Origin: DASSUW01 sp963730535
Lineage (GTDB): Bacteria > Actinomycetota > Thermoleophilia > Solirubrobacterales > Solirubrobacteraceae
Reading direction: 5' to 3'
Assembly: GCA_963730535.1 (NCBI GenBank)
Contig: CAVSRU010000012.1
Location: 62,001-126,000 of the forward strand
Length of the DNA stretch: 64,000 nt
The notes below the pieces were generated by a model that saw nothing but the letters and a program-made list of their open reading frames with translations, was not told where the DNA came from and made no database searches. Position 1 is the stretch's first letter; each line of letters begins with the position of its first letter. Shown here one piece after another: positions 10,628 to 17,094 of the stretch. The position numbers and the translations under genes were made by a program.

Positions 10628-11732
10628 AGGTCGCTCTCGCTTCCTCGACGCACTTGGCATACACCTCGTAGGGGCTGGCGCCCGCGTCGATCATGCGCCG
10701 CTGCCGCTGCGCCCCGTTGAGTTCAGGTAGGACGACATCGTTCCCGGTCCAGGCTCTCAGGCGGTCGAGCGCCTCGGCGGCCGGGTACTCCTCGATCCGC
10801 TCCGCCTCGAGGTCGAGCAGCCGGCCGTCCTGTCCGAAACGGATCGCGCGCCACATGTTCTCCTCGATCAGCCTCCCCGGAATATCGCGTGGCTCATCCC
10901 CCGCGTCGATCTCCCGCAGCGCCTGGGCGACGCAGCCGACGATCAGCTCCTGCAGCGCGTCGGCCTCGGGAGCGGTGGTCTGGGCGTCACAGACGCGCAC
11001 CTCGACGGTGCCGAAGGCGTGGTGCGGGCGGACCGACCACCAGAGCTGGGTGAACTCGACGATCGAGCCCGTGCGGACGAGCAGCTCGACGTAGTCGGAC
11101 CACGCCTTCCAGCCGCCGAAGGCGTCCGGGACCCCGCAGCGGGGGAACGACTTGGTGAAGATCTGCGTGCGGGCGGAGTGCAGGCCGGAGTCGATCCGGT
11201 CGACGTACGGCGAGTTGGCGGAGATGGCCAGGAGCGTGGGCAGCACGGGCCGCAGGCGGTCGCAGACCTTGACCGCGCGGTCGGCGCCCTGGACGCCGAC
11301 GTGGACCTGGTGGGCGAACGTGTTGTTCCGCCAGGCGACGTACTTGAGGCCATCCTCGACGCGGTGGTAGTGCGGCGTGTCGATGATGTGCTGCTCGCGG
11401 TAGTCCGACAGCGGATGGGTGCCGGTGGAGCCGAGCCTGATGCCGTGCGCGTCCGCCAGGCGGAACAGACGCCGGCGGGCGTCCTGCTGCTTGGCGCGTG
11501 CGTCCGTGATGTCCTCGCCCCGGCCGGAGCGGATCTCGATCTCCGAGGAGATCAGCTCGCCCGCGATCGAGTCGGCGAGCACCGGGTCGTTCGCGCCGGC
11601 GTCGCGCAGCTCGTCGAAGCGCGGTACCAGCTCGAGGGTCTCCGGATGGACGAGCGCGTATTCCTCCTCGATCCCGACCGTGAGGTCTTGGGAGTGCTCG
11701 AAGGTCTCGCGCGCAGCGGCGAGGTCGATCAA
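10611..11732 (-). CDS. Carboxylate-amine ligase, YbdK/GCS2 family
   Basis: ATP-dependent ligase of the glutamate-cysteine ligase type 2 superfamily, 373 residues. The N-terminal hallmark LTVGIEEEYALV is near residues 17-28, followed by GSTGTHPLSDY and QVHVGV. In the family these carry Mg-ATP and amino-acid binding residues. YbdK proteins ligate an amino acid with an amine weakly and their true substrate is uncertain, so a gamma-glutamylcysteine role is only possible. The TTG start is 6 nt after the rex stop, so it is probably co-transcribed with rex. Confidence 0.85.
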   Translation of the reverse strand: MIDLAAARETFEHSQDLTVGIEEEYALVHPETLELVPRFDELRDAGANDPVLADSIAGELISSEIEIRSGRGEDITDARAKQQDARRRLFRLADAHGIRLGSTGTHPLSDYREQHIIDTPHYHRVEDGLKYVAWRNNTFAHQVHVGVQGADRAVKVCDRLRPVLPTLLAISANSPYVDRIDSGLHSARTQIFTKSFPRCGVPDAFGGWKAWSDYVELLVRTGSIVEFTQLWWSVRPHHAFGTVEVRVCDAQTTAPEADALQELIVGCVAQALREIDAGDEPRDIPGRLIEENMWRAIRFGQDGRLLDLEAERIEEYPAAEALDRLRAWTGNDVVLPELNGAQRQRRMIDAGASPYEVYAKCVEEARATYETAV

Positions 11733-11738
11733 GTCGTT

Positions 11739-12425
11739 CTAAGTGAGGTAGAAGTAGAGCGCGTAGAGGAGGTCGACCGCGGGACTGGACGTGTGCACGG
11801 TCACCTCGGGTGGTACCTGCAGGAGCGCCTCAGAGTAGTTGAAGATGATCTTCACGCCCGCCTCGACGAGGCGATCGGCCAGCTCCTGGGCCGCCGCCGT
11901 GGGCACGGCGAGCACGCCGACGACGATGTCCTCCTCCTCCACGACGGCCTGCACGTCGTCCGTGTGGCGGACCTTGACGCCGTTGATCTCCTCCCCCACC
12001 TTGCTGCGGTCGGTGTCGAACATGGCCACGACGCGGAAGCCGTGGTCGGCGAAGATGTCCGAGGAGGCGATGGCGCGGCCGAGGTGGCCGGCGCCGAAGA
12101 GCGCGATGTTGTGCTGGCCGCTGGTGCGCAGGATCTTGCGGATCTGCGAGACCAGCGAGTCGACGTTGTAGCCGACGCCGCGCTTGCCGAACTTGCCGAA
12201 GCCGGAGAGGTCGCGGCGGATCTGCGTCGAGTTGACGTGCGTGTACTCGCTCAGCTCCTGCGACGAGATCGTCTCCTTGCCCATCTTGCGCGCCTGCGTG
12301 AGGACTTGGAGGTACCGGGAGAGGCGCGCGGCGACGCCAAGCGAAAGCCGGTCGGACAGCGGTCCGTGGGTTCCGTCTCCGTGCGCTGCGCCTTCACCGC
12401 GGGTCGCGATGTCGCCGAAGCTCAT
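11739..12425 (-). CDS. rex: Redox-sensing transcriptional repressor Rex
   Basis: A 228-residue NADH/NAD+-responsive repressor of respiratory and fermentative genes. A winged helix covers about residues 25-95 (ISSQELSEYTHVNSTQIRRD; recognition stretch FGKFGKRGVGY). The NAD Rossmann fold contains GAGHLGRA near residue 105. The C-terminal swapped helix ends in LLYALYFYLT. The ATG overlaps the stop of the glutaredoxin-like gene (ATGA). No clear TTGTG-N8-CACAA Rex operator was found in the window, so its targets lie elsewhere or diverge. Confidence 0.95.
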   Translation of the reverse strand: MSFGDIATRGEGAAHGDGTHGPLSDRLSLGVAARLSRYLQVLTQARKMGKETISSQELSEYTHVNSTQIRRDLSGFGKFGKRGVGYNVDSLVSQIRKILRTSGQHNIALFGAGHLGRAIASSDIFADHGFRVVAMFDTDRSKVGEEINGVKVRHTDDVQAVVEEEDIVVGVLAVPTAAAQELADRLVEAGVKIIFNYSEALLQVPPEVTVHTSSPAVDLLYALYFYLT

Positions 12426-12658
12426 CTCCGGCAACGATAGAGCTTGGCTTCCAGCGCCGCTTCGTCGACGAAGAAGTCGAACAGCTCCTCGTTTTCGAGT
12501 GCCACGACGGGGATCCGCTCGAGGTAGCGGCGATGCAGCTCGTCGTCCTGCGTGATGTCGACCTCGTCGAGCGAGAACGGCGCGCGGGCGCGCACGCGGT
12601 GCAGGGCGGCCCGGGCCTCGTCGCACAGGTGGCACCCCGGGCGGCTATAGAGCGTGAT
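12422..12658 (-). CDS. Glutaredoxin-like (DUF836) thiol protein without a standard start codon
   Basis: A 78-residue frame beginning ITLYSRPGCHLCDEA and ending LEAKLYRCRR. It has a CxxC active site (C9, C12), a cis-Pro region (RIPVV) and thioredoxin-fold spacing, so a glutaredoxin-like disulfide reductase is very likely. Back to the previous in-frame stop there is no ATG, GTG or TTG; the only candidates are ATC (12658) and neighbouring codons. Its 5' end overlaps the last codons of tsaD by 14 nt, so translation may be coupled or use a rare start. Its stop overlaps the rex ATG. A sequencing indel is an alternative explanation. Confidence 0.75.
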   Translation of the reverse strand: MTLYSRPGCHLCDEARAALHRVRARAPFSLDEVDITQDDELHRRYLERIPVVALENEELFDFFVDEAALEAKLYRCRR

Positions 12659-13634
12659 GGTGGGCGGTGGCGTAGGCGTCGAGGTCGAGGTAGGCCGGGA
12701 ACGGCACCGGGTCGCCGAAGCGGGCGGCCGAGCCGATCATCGCCGCGTTGTCCGTGCACAGCTCGGTGGGAGGGATGTGGACGGGGACCTGCAGCGCGGC
12801 CGCCCGCTCGCGCAGGCGGCGGTTGGCGGCGACGCCCCCGCCGATGGCCAGGCGGGGGTCTGGCTGCGCGTCGAGGGCGCGCTCGACGCGGTTCATCAGG
12901 CTGGTGACGATCGCGTGCTCGTAGCTGGCCGCGAGGTCGGCGGCCCGGGCCCGGGTCTCGCTCTCGCCCAGGTCGCGGACCTTGTACAGAAGGGCGGTCT
13001 TGAGGCCGGCGAACGAGAAGTCGAGGTTCGCGACCCTGGCCGCGGTGGGGAACGCGAAGGCGGCCGGATCGCCCTGGGCGGCGAGCTTCGACAGGGCGGG
13101 ACCGCCGGGATAGCCGAGGCCGAGCAGGCGGGCGCCCTTGTCGAACGCCTCACCGGCCGCGTCGTCGAGCGTCTGGCCCAGCAGCGTGTAGCCGCGGTGG
13201 TCGTCGACCTGCGTCAGCAGGGTGTGGCCGCCGGACGCGATCAGGCAGACGAACGGCGGCGCGATCGGGTCGGGCTCCAGGAAGTTGGCGGCCACGTGAC
13301 CCTGGAGGTGGTCGACCGGGATCAGCGGCAGCCCGCGGGCCGCGGCCAGCGCCTTGGCGGTGGCGACGCCGACGAGCAGCGCGCCCACGAGGCCGGGGCC
13401 CTGGGTGACCGCGACGCGGTCGATGCCGTCGAGGGTCGTCTCCGCCTGCGACAGCGCGTCGTCGACGACGGCGTTGACGAGCTCGAGGTGATGGCGCGAG
13501 GCGATCTCCGGCACCACGCCGCCGAAGCGGTCGTGGACGCCCTGGGAGGAGACGACGTTGGAGAGGATCTCGCCGCGGTCGCTGACGACGGCTGCGCAGG
13601 TGTCGTCGCAGGAGGTCTCGAGCGCGAGGATCAC
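12645..13634 (-). CDS. tsaD: tRNA t6A threonylcarbamoyltransferase TsaD
   Basis: Transfers the threonylcarbamoyl group from TC-AMP to A37 of ANN-decoding tRNAs, working with TsaB and TsaE. It has 329 residues. Metal-binding HHLELV and the ASGGHTLL stretch, the ASKH-fold phosphate loop region and the late IGGGVAANRRLRE are all present. The C-terminal metal region is LCTDNAAMI. The GTG start overlaps the rimI stop by 4 nt (GTGA). The gene ends in TAG inside a His-rich tail (TAHHHAL) that overlaps the glutaredoxin-like frame. Confidence 0.96.
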   Translation of the reverse strand: MILALETSCDDTCAAVVSDRGEILSNVVSSQGVHDRFGGVVPEIASRHHLELVNAVVDDALSQAETTLDGIDRVAVTQGPGLVGALLVGVATAKALAAARGLPLIPVDHLQGHVAANFLEPDPIAPPFVCLIASGGHTLLTQVDDHRGYTLLGQTLDDAAGEAFDKGARLLGLGYPGGPALSKLAAQGDPAAFAFPTAARVANLDFSFAGLKTALLYKVRDLGESETRARAADLAASYEHAIVTSLMNRVERALDAQPDPRLAIGGGVAANRRLRERAAALQVPVHIPPTELCTDNAAMIGSAARFGDPVPFPAYLDLDAYATAHHHAL

Positions 13635-14107
13635 GCGGGCGGCGCCGTCCGCCACATGATCACGGCGTCTTCGCCGTTGTCGGCGTAGTAGCGGGGCCGG
13701 ACGCCCGCGGAGCGGAAGCCGAAGCGCTCGTAGAGGCGCTGCGCGCCGCCGTTCGAGCGTCGCACCTCCAGCGTGACCTGCGCGTCCGGGCCGACCTGCT
13801 CGAGCAGCGCGGCGATCAGCGCGGTGCCGATGCCGCGCCGGCCCAGGTCCGGATCGACGGCGATGTTCATGACGTGCCAGACGGTGTCGTAGCGGGAGCA
13901 CACCAGGTAGCCGACGAGCTCCTCCTCACTGGTCGCGGCCAGGCAGACGCCCGACGGCTTGGAGAGCTCGAGCACGAACATCGCGAGCGACCACGGGCTC
14001 GTGAAGGCGCGCCGCTCGATGGCGACCACCTGCGGGAGATCGGCGTAGGTCAGGCGCCGGATCTGCGAAAAGCTTTCCGTGTAGGGATCAGCCGAAGGGA
14101 AGATCAC
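13631..14107 (-). CDS. rimI: Ribosomal-protein-alanine N-acetyltransferase RimI-like
   Basis: GNAT-fold acetyltransferase of 158 residues, expected to acetylate the N-terminus of ribosomal protein S18 or related targets from acetyl-CoA. The acetyl-CoA loop DLGRRGIGTALI, the LEVRRSN strand and the GFRSAGVRPRYY end are typical of RimI. Its place between tsaB and tsaD is the common bacterial order. The GTG start overlaps the tsaB stop (GTGA). The first 20 residues precede the fold and contain a repeat-derived stretch (see 14069-14125). Confidence 0.9.
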   Translation of the reverse strand: MIFPSADPYTESFSQIRRLTYADLPQVVAIERRAFTSPWSLAMFVLELSKPSGVCLAATSEEELVGYLVCSRYDTVWHVMNIAVDPDLGRRGIGTALIAALLEQVGPDAQVTLEVRRSNGGAQRLYERFGFRSAGVRPRYYADNGEDAVIMWRTAPPA

Positions 14108-14125
14108 GAGGGGAAAGCTTTCCGT
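14069..14125. repeat. 12-bp direct repeat at the tsaB-rimI junction
   Basis: AAAGCTTTCCGT occurs at 14069-14080 and 14114-14125, 45 bp apart. The second copy lies within the perfect palindrome GGAAAGCTTTCC. The A/T-rich core stands out against the very GC-rich surroundings. It covers the last tsaB codons and the first rimI codons. Confidence 0.6.
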
Positions 14126-14769
14126 TGGGGCTTGGCGTCCGGCTCGCGGCGGTAGTCGGGAAGCAGAGCGTCGCGGTCGGTGGGGTCCTGCGCTGCTCCG
14201 AGGCGGCACACCTGCAGCGCGCTCACCCGGTGCAGCTCCGACCCCTCCACCGGGACCCTCGCCCCGGCCCGCTCGAGCTCCTCCCGAAAGCGTACCGCCC
14301 CGTCGCCCACGGCCAGCGATCCCGGCTCGATCCGCGCGGCGAGCGCCGCTGGGTCCAGGGCCACCGGCCCGAACGAGCCCGGCGAAGCGGCGAACACCTC
14401 TCCCCGGCGAGCGTCGATCACGGCCACGACGGCACCGGAGGCCTCGTCGGCGGCGCCCGCCGCGAGCGCTTCGAGGCTGGACACCCCGACCAGAGGGAGA
14501 TTGCGGGCCTGGGCGAGCGCGCGCGCGGTGGCGATGCCGAGCCGCAGGCCGGTGAAGCCTCCCGGCCCGACGCCGACGGCGATCCGCTCGACCTGGTCCC
14601 ACCCGGCCCCCGCAGCCGCAAGGGCCTCCTCGACCAGCACCAGCAGGCGGCCGGCGTGGTTGGGCCGCTCGCCCGCCGGCGGGTCGTCGCGGCGCTCGAC
14701 CGCCGGCCCGCCGGGCGCCCAGACGGCCACCGCGGTCGCCGCCGTCGCCGTGTCGAAGCCGAGGATCAC
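14104..14769 (-). CDS. tsaB: t6A synthesis accessory protein TsaB
   Basis: A 221-residue ASKH-fold partner that stabilises TsaD in the threonylcarbamoyl-transfer complex. Visible features are the N-terminal ILGFDTATAATAVAV strand pair, GVGPGGFTGLRLGIATARALA near residues 60-80, and VIDARRGEVFAA. TsaB lacks the TsaD metal ligands, as expected for the family. The GTG start overlaps the tsaE stop by 4 nt. The C-terminus (AKPQRKAFPS) is encoded by the short repeat at the rimI junction. Confidence 0.93.
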   Translation of the reverse strand: MILGFDTATAATAVAVWAPGGPAVERRDDPPAGERPNHAGRLLVLVEEALAAAGAGWDQVERIAVGVGPGGFTGLRLGIATARALAQARNLPLVGVSSLEALAAGAADEASGAVVAVIDARRGEVFAASPGSFGPVALDPAALAARIEPGSLAVGDGAVRFREELERAGARVPVEGSELHRVSALQVCRLGAAQDPTDRDALLPDYRREPDAKPQRKAFPS

Positions 14770-15176
14770 GCGACCTCGACCGTCCGCGTGTCGCCGCCCG
14801 CATGCGCCAGCCGGACCCGCGCCGCCACCCGCTCGTCTGGCCACGCCCCGTCGGCCTGCTCCGGCCACTCCACGAACACGATCGCGTCGGGGACGAAGAA
14901 CGGCTCCAGCAACCCGGGATCCTCGTCGCCCATGCCGGCGAGCCGGTACAGGTCGAGGTGCGAGACCGGCCCGGACGCGCCATCGAACGCATGGCCGACG
15001 ACGAACGTGGGGCTCGTCACCGGCCCGTCCACGCCGAGCGCCCGCAGCGCACCGCGCACGAACGTCGTCTTCCCCGCCCCCAGCTCACCGGAGACGAGCA
15101 CGACGTCGCCAGGTTGCAGCCGCGCCGCAAGCTCGGCGCCGGCGTGTTCGGTCTCGTCGGGGCCGGTGGTCAGCAC
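14766..15176 (-). CDS. tsaE: t6A synthesis ATPase TsaE
   Basis: A 136-residue P-loop ATPase that resets the TsaBD complex after each t6A cycle. Walker A is GELGAGKTTF near residues 30-39. The conserved TSPTFVV, HLDLYRL and VEWPEQA (catalytic Glu region) follow. It is the first gene of the eight-gene chain. The start is GTG, 8 nt after TAGCCT, and the repeat element at 15198-15405 lies directly upstream. Confidence 0.95.
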   Translation of the reverse strand: MLTTGPDETEHAGAELAARLQPGDVVLVSGELGAGKTTFVRGALRALGVDGPVTSPTFVVGHAFDGASGPVSHLDLYRLAGMGDEDPGLLEPFFVPDAIVFVEWPEQADGAWPDERVAARVRLAHAGGDTRTVEVA

Positions 15177-15184
15177 GGCTGGTC

Positions 15185-15190
15185 AGGCTA
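15185..15190 (-). promoter_or_regulatory. Possible -10 hexamer TAGCCT for tsaE
   Basis: Located 8 nt before the tsaE GTG, with no upstream gene overlapping it; fits a leaderless transcript of the tsaE-rex operon. No clear -35 was seen. Confidence 0.45.
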
Positions 15191-15262
15191 CGAGGCGAAC
15201 GTCAACGGCGGCTGGGTAGGGAGGTGGAGGGGCCCGGCGTCGGCGGCGATGGCCCGAACTGC

Positions 15263-15297
15263 GTCGAGTTAGCCCCGGTTTCCGGGGCTAACTCGAC
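15263..15297. repeat. Perfect 16-bp hairpin in the palindromic element
   Basis: Arms 15263-15278 and 15282-15297 are exactly complementary, with a 3-nt TTT loop. The core AGCCCCGG-TTT-CCGGGGCT is shared with the next hairpin. No T-tract follows on either strand. Confidence 0.85.
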
Positions 15298-15306
15298 ACG
15301 GTTCGC

Positions 15307-15357
15307 CGAACTATCCCCGATTAGCCCCGGTTTCCGGGGCTAATCCGCGATAGTTCG
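15307..15357. repeat. Nested hairpin in the palindromic element
   Basis: Inner arms ATTAGCCCCGG (15320-15330) and CCGGGGCTAAT (15334-15344) share core and loop with the first hairpin. Outer arms CGAACTATC (15307-15315) and GATAGTTCG (15349-15357) enclose it across 4-nt internal loops. Confidence 0.8.
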
Positions 15358-15412
15358 CGCGCAGCGGTCGGCTCCCCAGCTTCCCTACCCAGCGCAGTTG
15401 ACGTTGCCCGGC

Positions 15413-15766
15413 TCAGACGTCACGAAGCCGCACCCGCAACGCAACCCCGCCGCCAAGCAGGATCGAGCCCGAGACAAGCGTGATCAGGGCGTCGGTGCCG
15501 GTCCGGGGCAGCTCCTGGGCCGCGGTCGCCTCGGGCGCCGCCTCGGCCTGCGCCGCGGGCGCTGCCGGAGCCGGCTCGGGGGCAGGAGTGGCCGTCGGCT
15601 GCGGCGCGGCTTCCTCCTCGTTGCCCGGGGCCGCGCCCTCGTCCTGCGAGCCGCCGAACGGGTCGGCGTACTGCTCGTCGCCTGGCGTCTGGGCGAGCGC
15701 CGCGCCCGGGGCGGCGAGGGCGACGAGGCAGGCGGCGAGCGACAGCGAGCGACGGGGACAGCGCAC
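15413..15766 (-). CDS. Secreted Pro/Ala-rich protein with LPXTG-type sorting signal
   Basis: A 117-residue surface protein. The signal peptide covers about residues 1-25 (basic start, hydrophobic core, AALAQ cleavage region). A low-complexity P/A/E linker follows. The C-terminus has LPRTG, a hydrophobic stretch and basic residues (RVRLRDV), the three-part signal for sortase attachment to peptidoglycan. No folded domain and no sortase gene are visible. It may be a small wall spacer next to the polysaccharide cluster. The start is GTG, 9 nt after TAGGGT. Confidence 0.75.
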   Translation of the reverse strand: MRCPRRSLSLAACLVALAAPGAALAQTPGDEQYADPFGGSQDEGAAPGNEEEAAPQPTATPAPEPAPAAPAAQAEAAPEATAAQELPRTGTDALITLVSGSILLGGGVALRVRLRDV

Positions 15767-15775
15767 GGCTCGGGA

Positions 15776-15781
15776 ACCCTA
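15776..15781 (-). promoter_or_regulatory. Possible -10 hexamer TAGGGT
   Basis: Lies 9 nt before the GTG of the LPXTG gene in the divergent gap with the flippase gene. Confidence 0.45.
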
Positions 15782-15906
15782 GAGCACCGATCCGCAGGTA
15801 CCGTGCGGCGATCAGTTCGACGTCGCCCACAGACGCGCCGCCGGGCCTGCGCGCGCGCCTCGCGGCGTCGTCGACGGCCGCCGCCGCGGGCCTCGCCGCC
15901 GCGACG

Positions 15907-17094
15907 ATGGCGGCCAACCTCGTCGCCGTCGTCTTCACCGTCACGTTCACGCGGCTGCTCGGGGCGTCCGACTACGGCTCGCTCGCCGCGCTCCTGAACC
16001 TCAGCGTGATCCTCTTCGTGCCGGGCGCCGCGCTCCAGGTGGCGGTCGCGCGGGCGGGGACGCTCGGGCGGCTGGGCGCCGCCGGCGACCTGTCCGCGAC
16101 GCTGAGCCGGTGGACGCGCCACCTGCTCGCCGCGCTCGCGGTGACCGCCGTCGCCTCGGCGCTCGCTCGCGTCCCGCTGGCGGCGGCGCTCGATATCGAC
16201 CAGGAATGGGCCGCCGCCGCGGTTCCCGTGACGGCGGTCCTATGGCTGCTGCTCTCGCTCCAGCGCGGGTTGCTCCAGGCGGCGCGGGAGTACCGGGCGG
16301 TCGGCCTGAGCATCGTGCTGGAGGCGCTGGGCCGGCTCGCGGCCGGGGTCGCGCTCGTCGGCATCGGGCTCGGCGTCGCCGGGGCCTACGTGGGCACGCT
16401 CGCCTCCTTCGTGGTGGTGGCGGCGGCGCTGGGCGTGCTGCTGCGGCGGCGCCTCGGCCCGCCCGCGGCCGGCGCCCGCACCCACCCTCTGAGCTCGCTG
16501 GCCCGCGACGCGGCGCTCCCGATCGCCGCCCTGGCCGTCGTCGCCGCGCTCCAGAACGTCGACGTCATCCTCGCCCGCCACGTGCTCGCGGACGACCCGG
16601 CCGGCATCTACGCGGCCGCCACCGTGGCGGCGAAGGCGCTCGTCTGGATCGCCGTCGGCATCGGGATGTGGCTGCTGCCGGAAGCGGTGCATCGCGCGGC
16701 CGCGGGGGACGACCCGCGGCCCGTCCTCGGCCGCGCCTTCGCGCTGATCGCCGTCGTCGCGCTTCCCGCGCTGGCGGCGTACGCCGTCGTTCCCCGCCTG
16801 GTGCTCGGGACGGCGTTCGGGAGCGAGTACGAGTCCGGCGACGAGATCCTGCTCGTGCTCGGCGTCGCGTACGCGCTGCTCGCCCTCACGTACCTGTCGG
16901 TGCAGTTCCTGCTCGGCATGGGCCGTCGCCGTGCCGTCTGGGCGCTCGCCGGCGTCGCCGCCGCCGAGCCGGTGATCGTGCTCGGCACCGACCGGCTGAG
17001 CACGTTCGCCCTGGCCGTCCTCGGCATCCAGGCGGCGGCCGCGGCCATCGCGGTCACAGCGGCGCTCAGGCCCGGCGGGCTCGTTCGCCGTTGA
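15907..17094 (+). CDS. Polysaccharide flippase, Wzx/MATE-like membrane protein
   Basis: A 395-residue integral membrane protein with about twelve helices and the N-terminal FTRLLGASDYGSLAAL signature of the oligosaccharide flippase family (moves lipid-linked repeat units across the membrane). The frame is open for about 100 nt before this ATG and encodes plausible helix-1 residues (AAAAGLAAAT). No ATG, GTG or TTG exists there, so the real start is uncertain. It is divergent from the LPXTG gene. Its 3' end overlaps the convergent ligase gene by 29 bp. It resembles the flippase half of the fusion at 25259-27559. Confidence 0.85.
   Translation: MAANLVAVVFTVTFTRLLGASDYGSLAALLNLSVILFVPGAALQVAVARAGTLGRLGAAGDLSATLSRWTRHLLAALAVTAVASALARVPLAAALDIDQEWAAAAVPVTAVLWLLLSLQRGLLQAAREYRAVGLSIVLEALGRLAAGVALVGIGLGVAGAYVGTLASFVVVAAALGVLLRRRLGPPAAGARTHPLSSLARDAALPIAALAVVAALQNVDVILARHVLADDPAGIYAAATVAAKALVWIAVGIGMWLLPEAVHRAAAGDDPRPVLGRAFALIAVVALPALAAYAVVPRLVLGTAFGSEYESGDEILLVLGVAYALLALTYLSVQFLLGMGRRRAVWALAGVAAAEPVIVLGTDRLSTFALAVLGIQAAAAAIAVTAALRPGGLVRR

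Larger units (their letters stand above)
15198..15405. repeat. Palindromic, MITE-like element with imperfect terminal inverted repeats
   Basis: The outer arms AACGTCAAC...GCTGGGTAGGGA (15198-15222) and TCCCTACCCAGC...GTTGACGTT (15382-15405) are near-perfect inverted copies. Similarity continues inward with gaps (for example CCCGAACT against AGTTCGCG). Two long hairpins fill the centre. The 208-bp unit has no ORF and separates tsaE from the LPXTG gene. It looks like a non-autonomous element or large REP-type structure; no second copy was found in the window. Confidence 0.65.
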
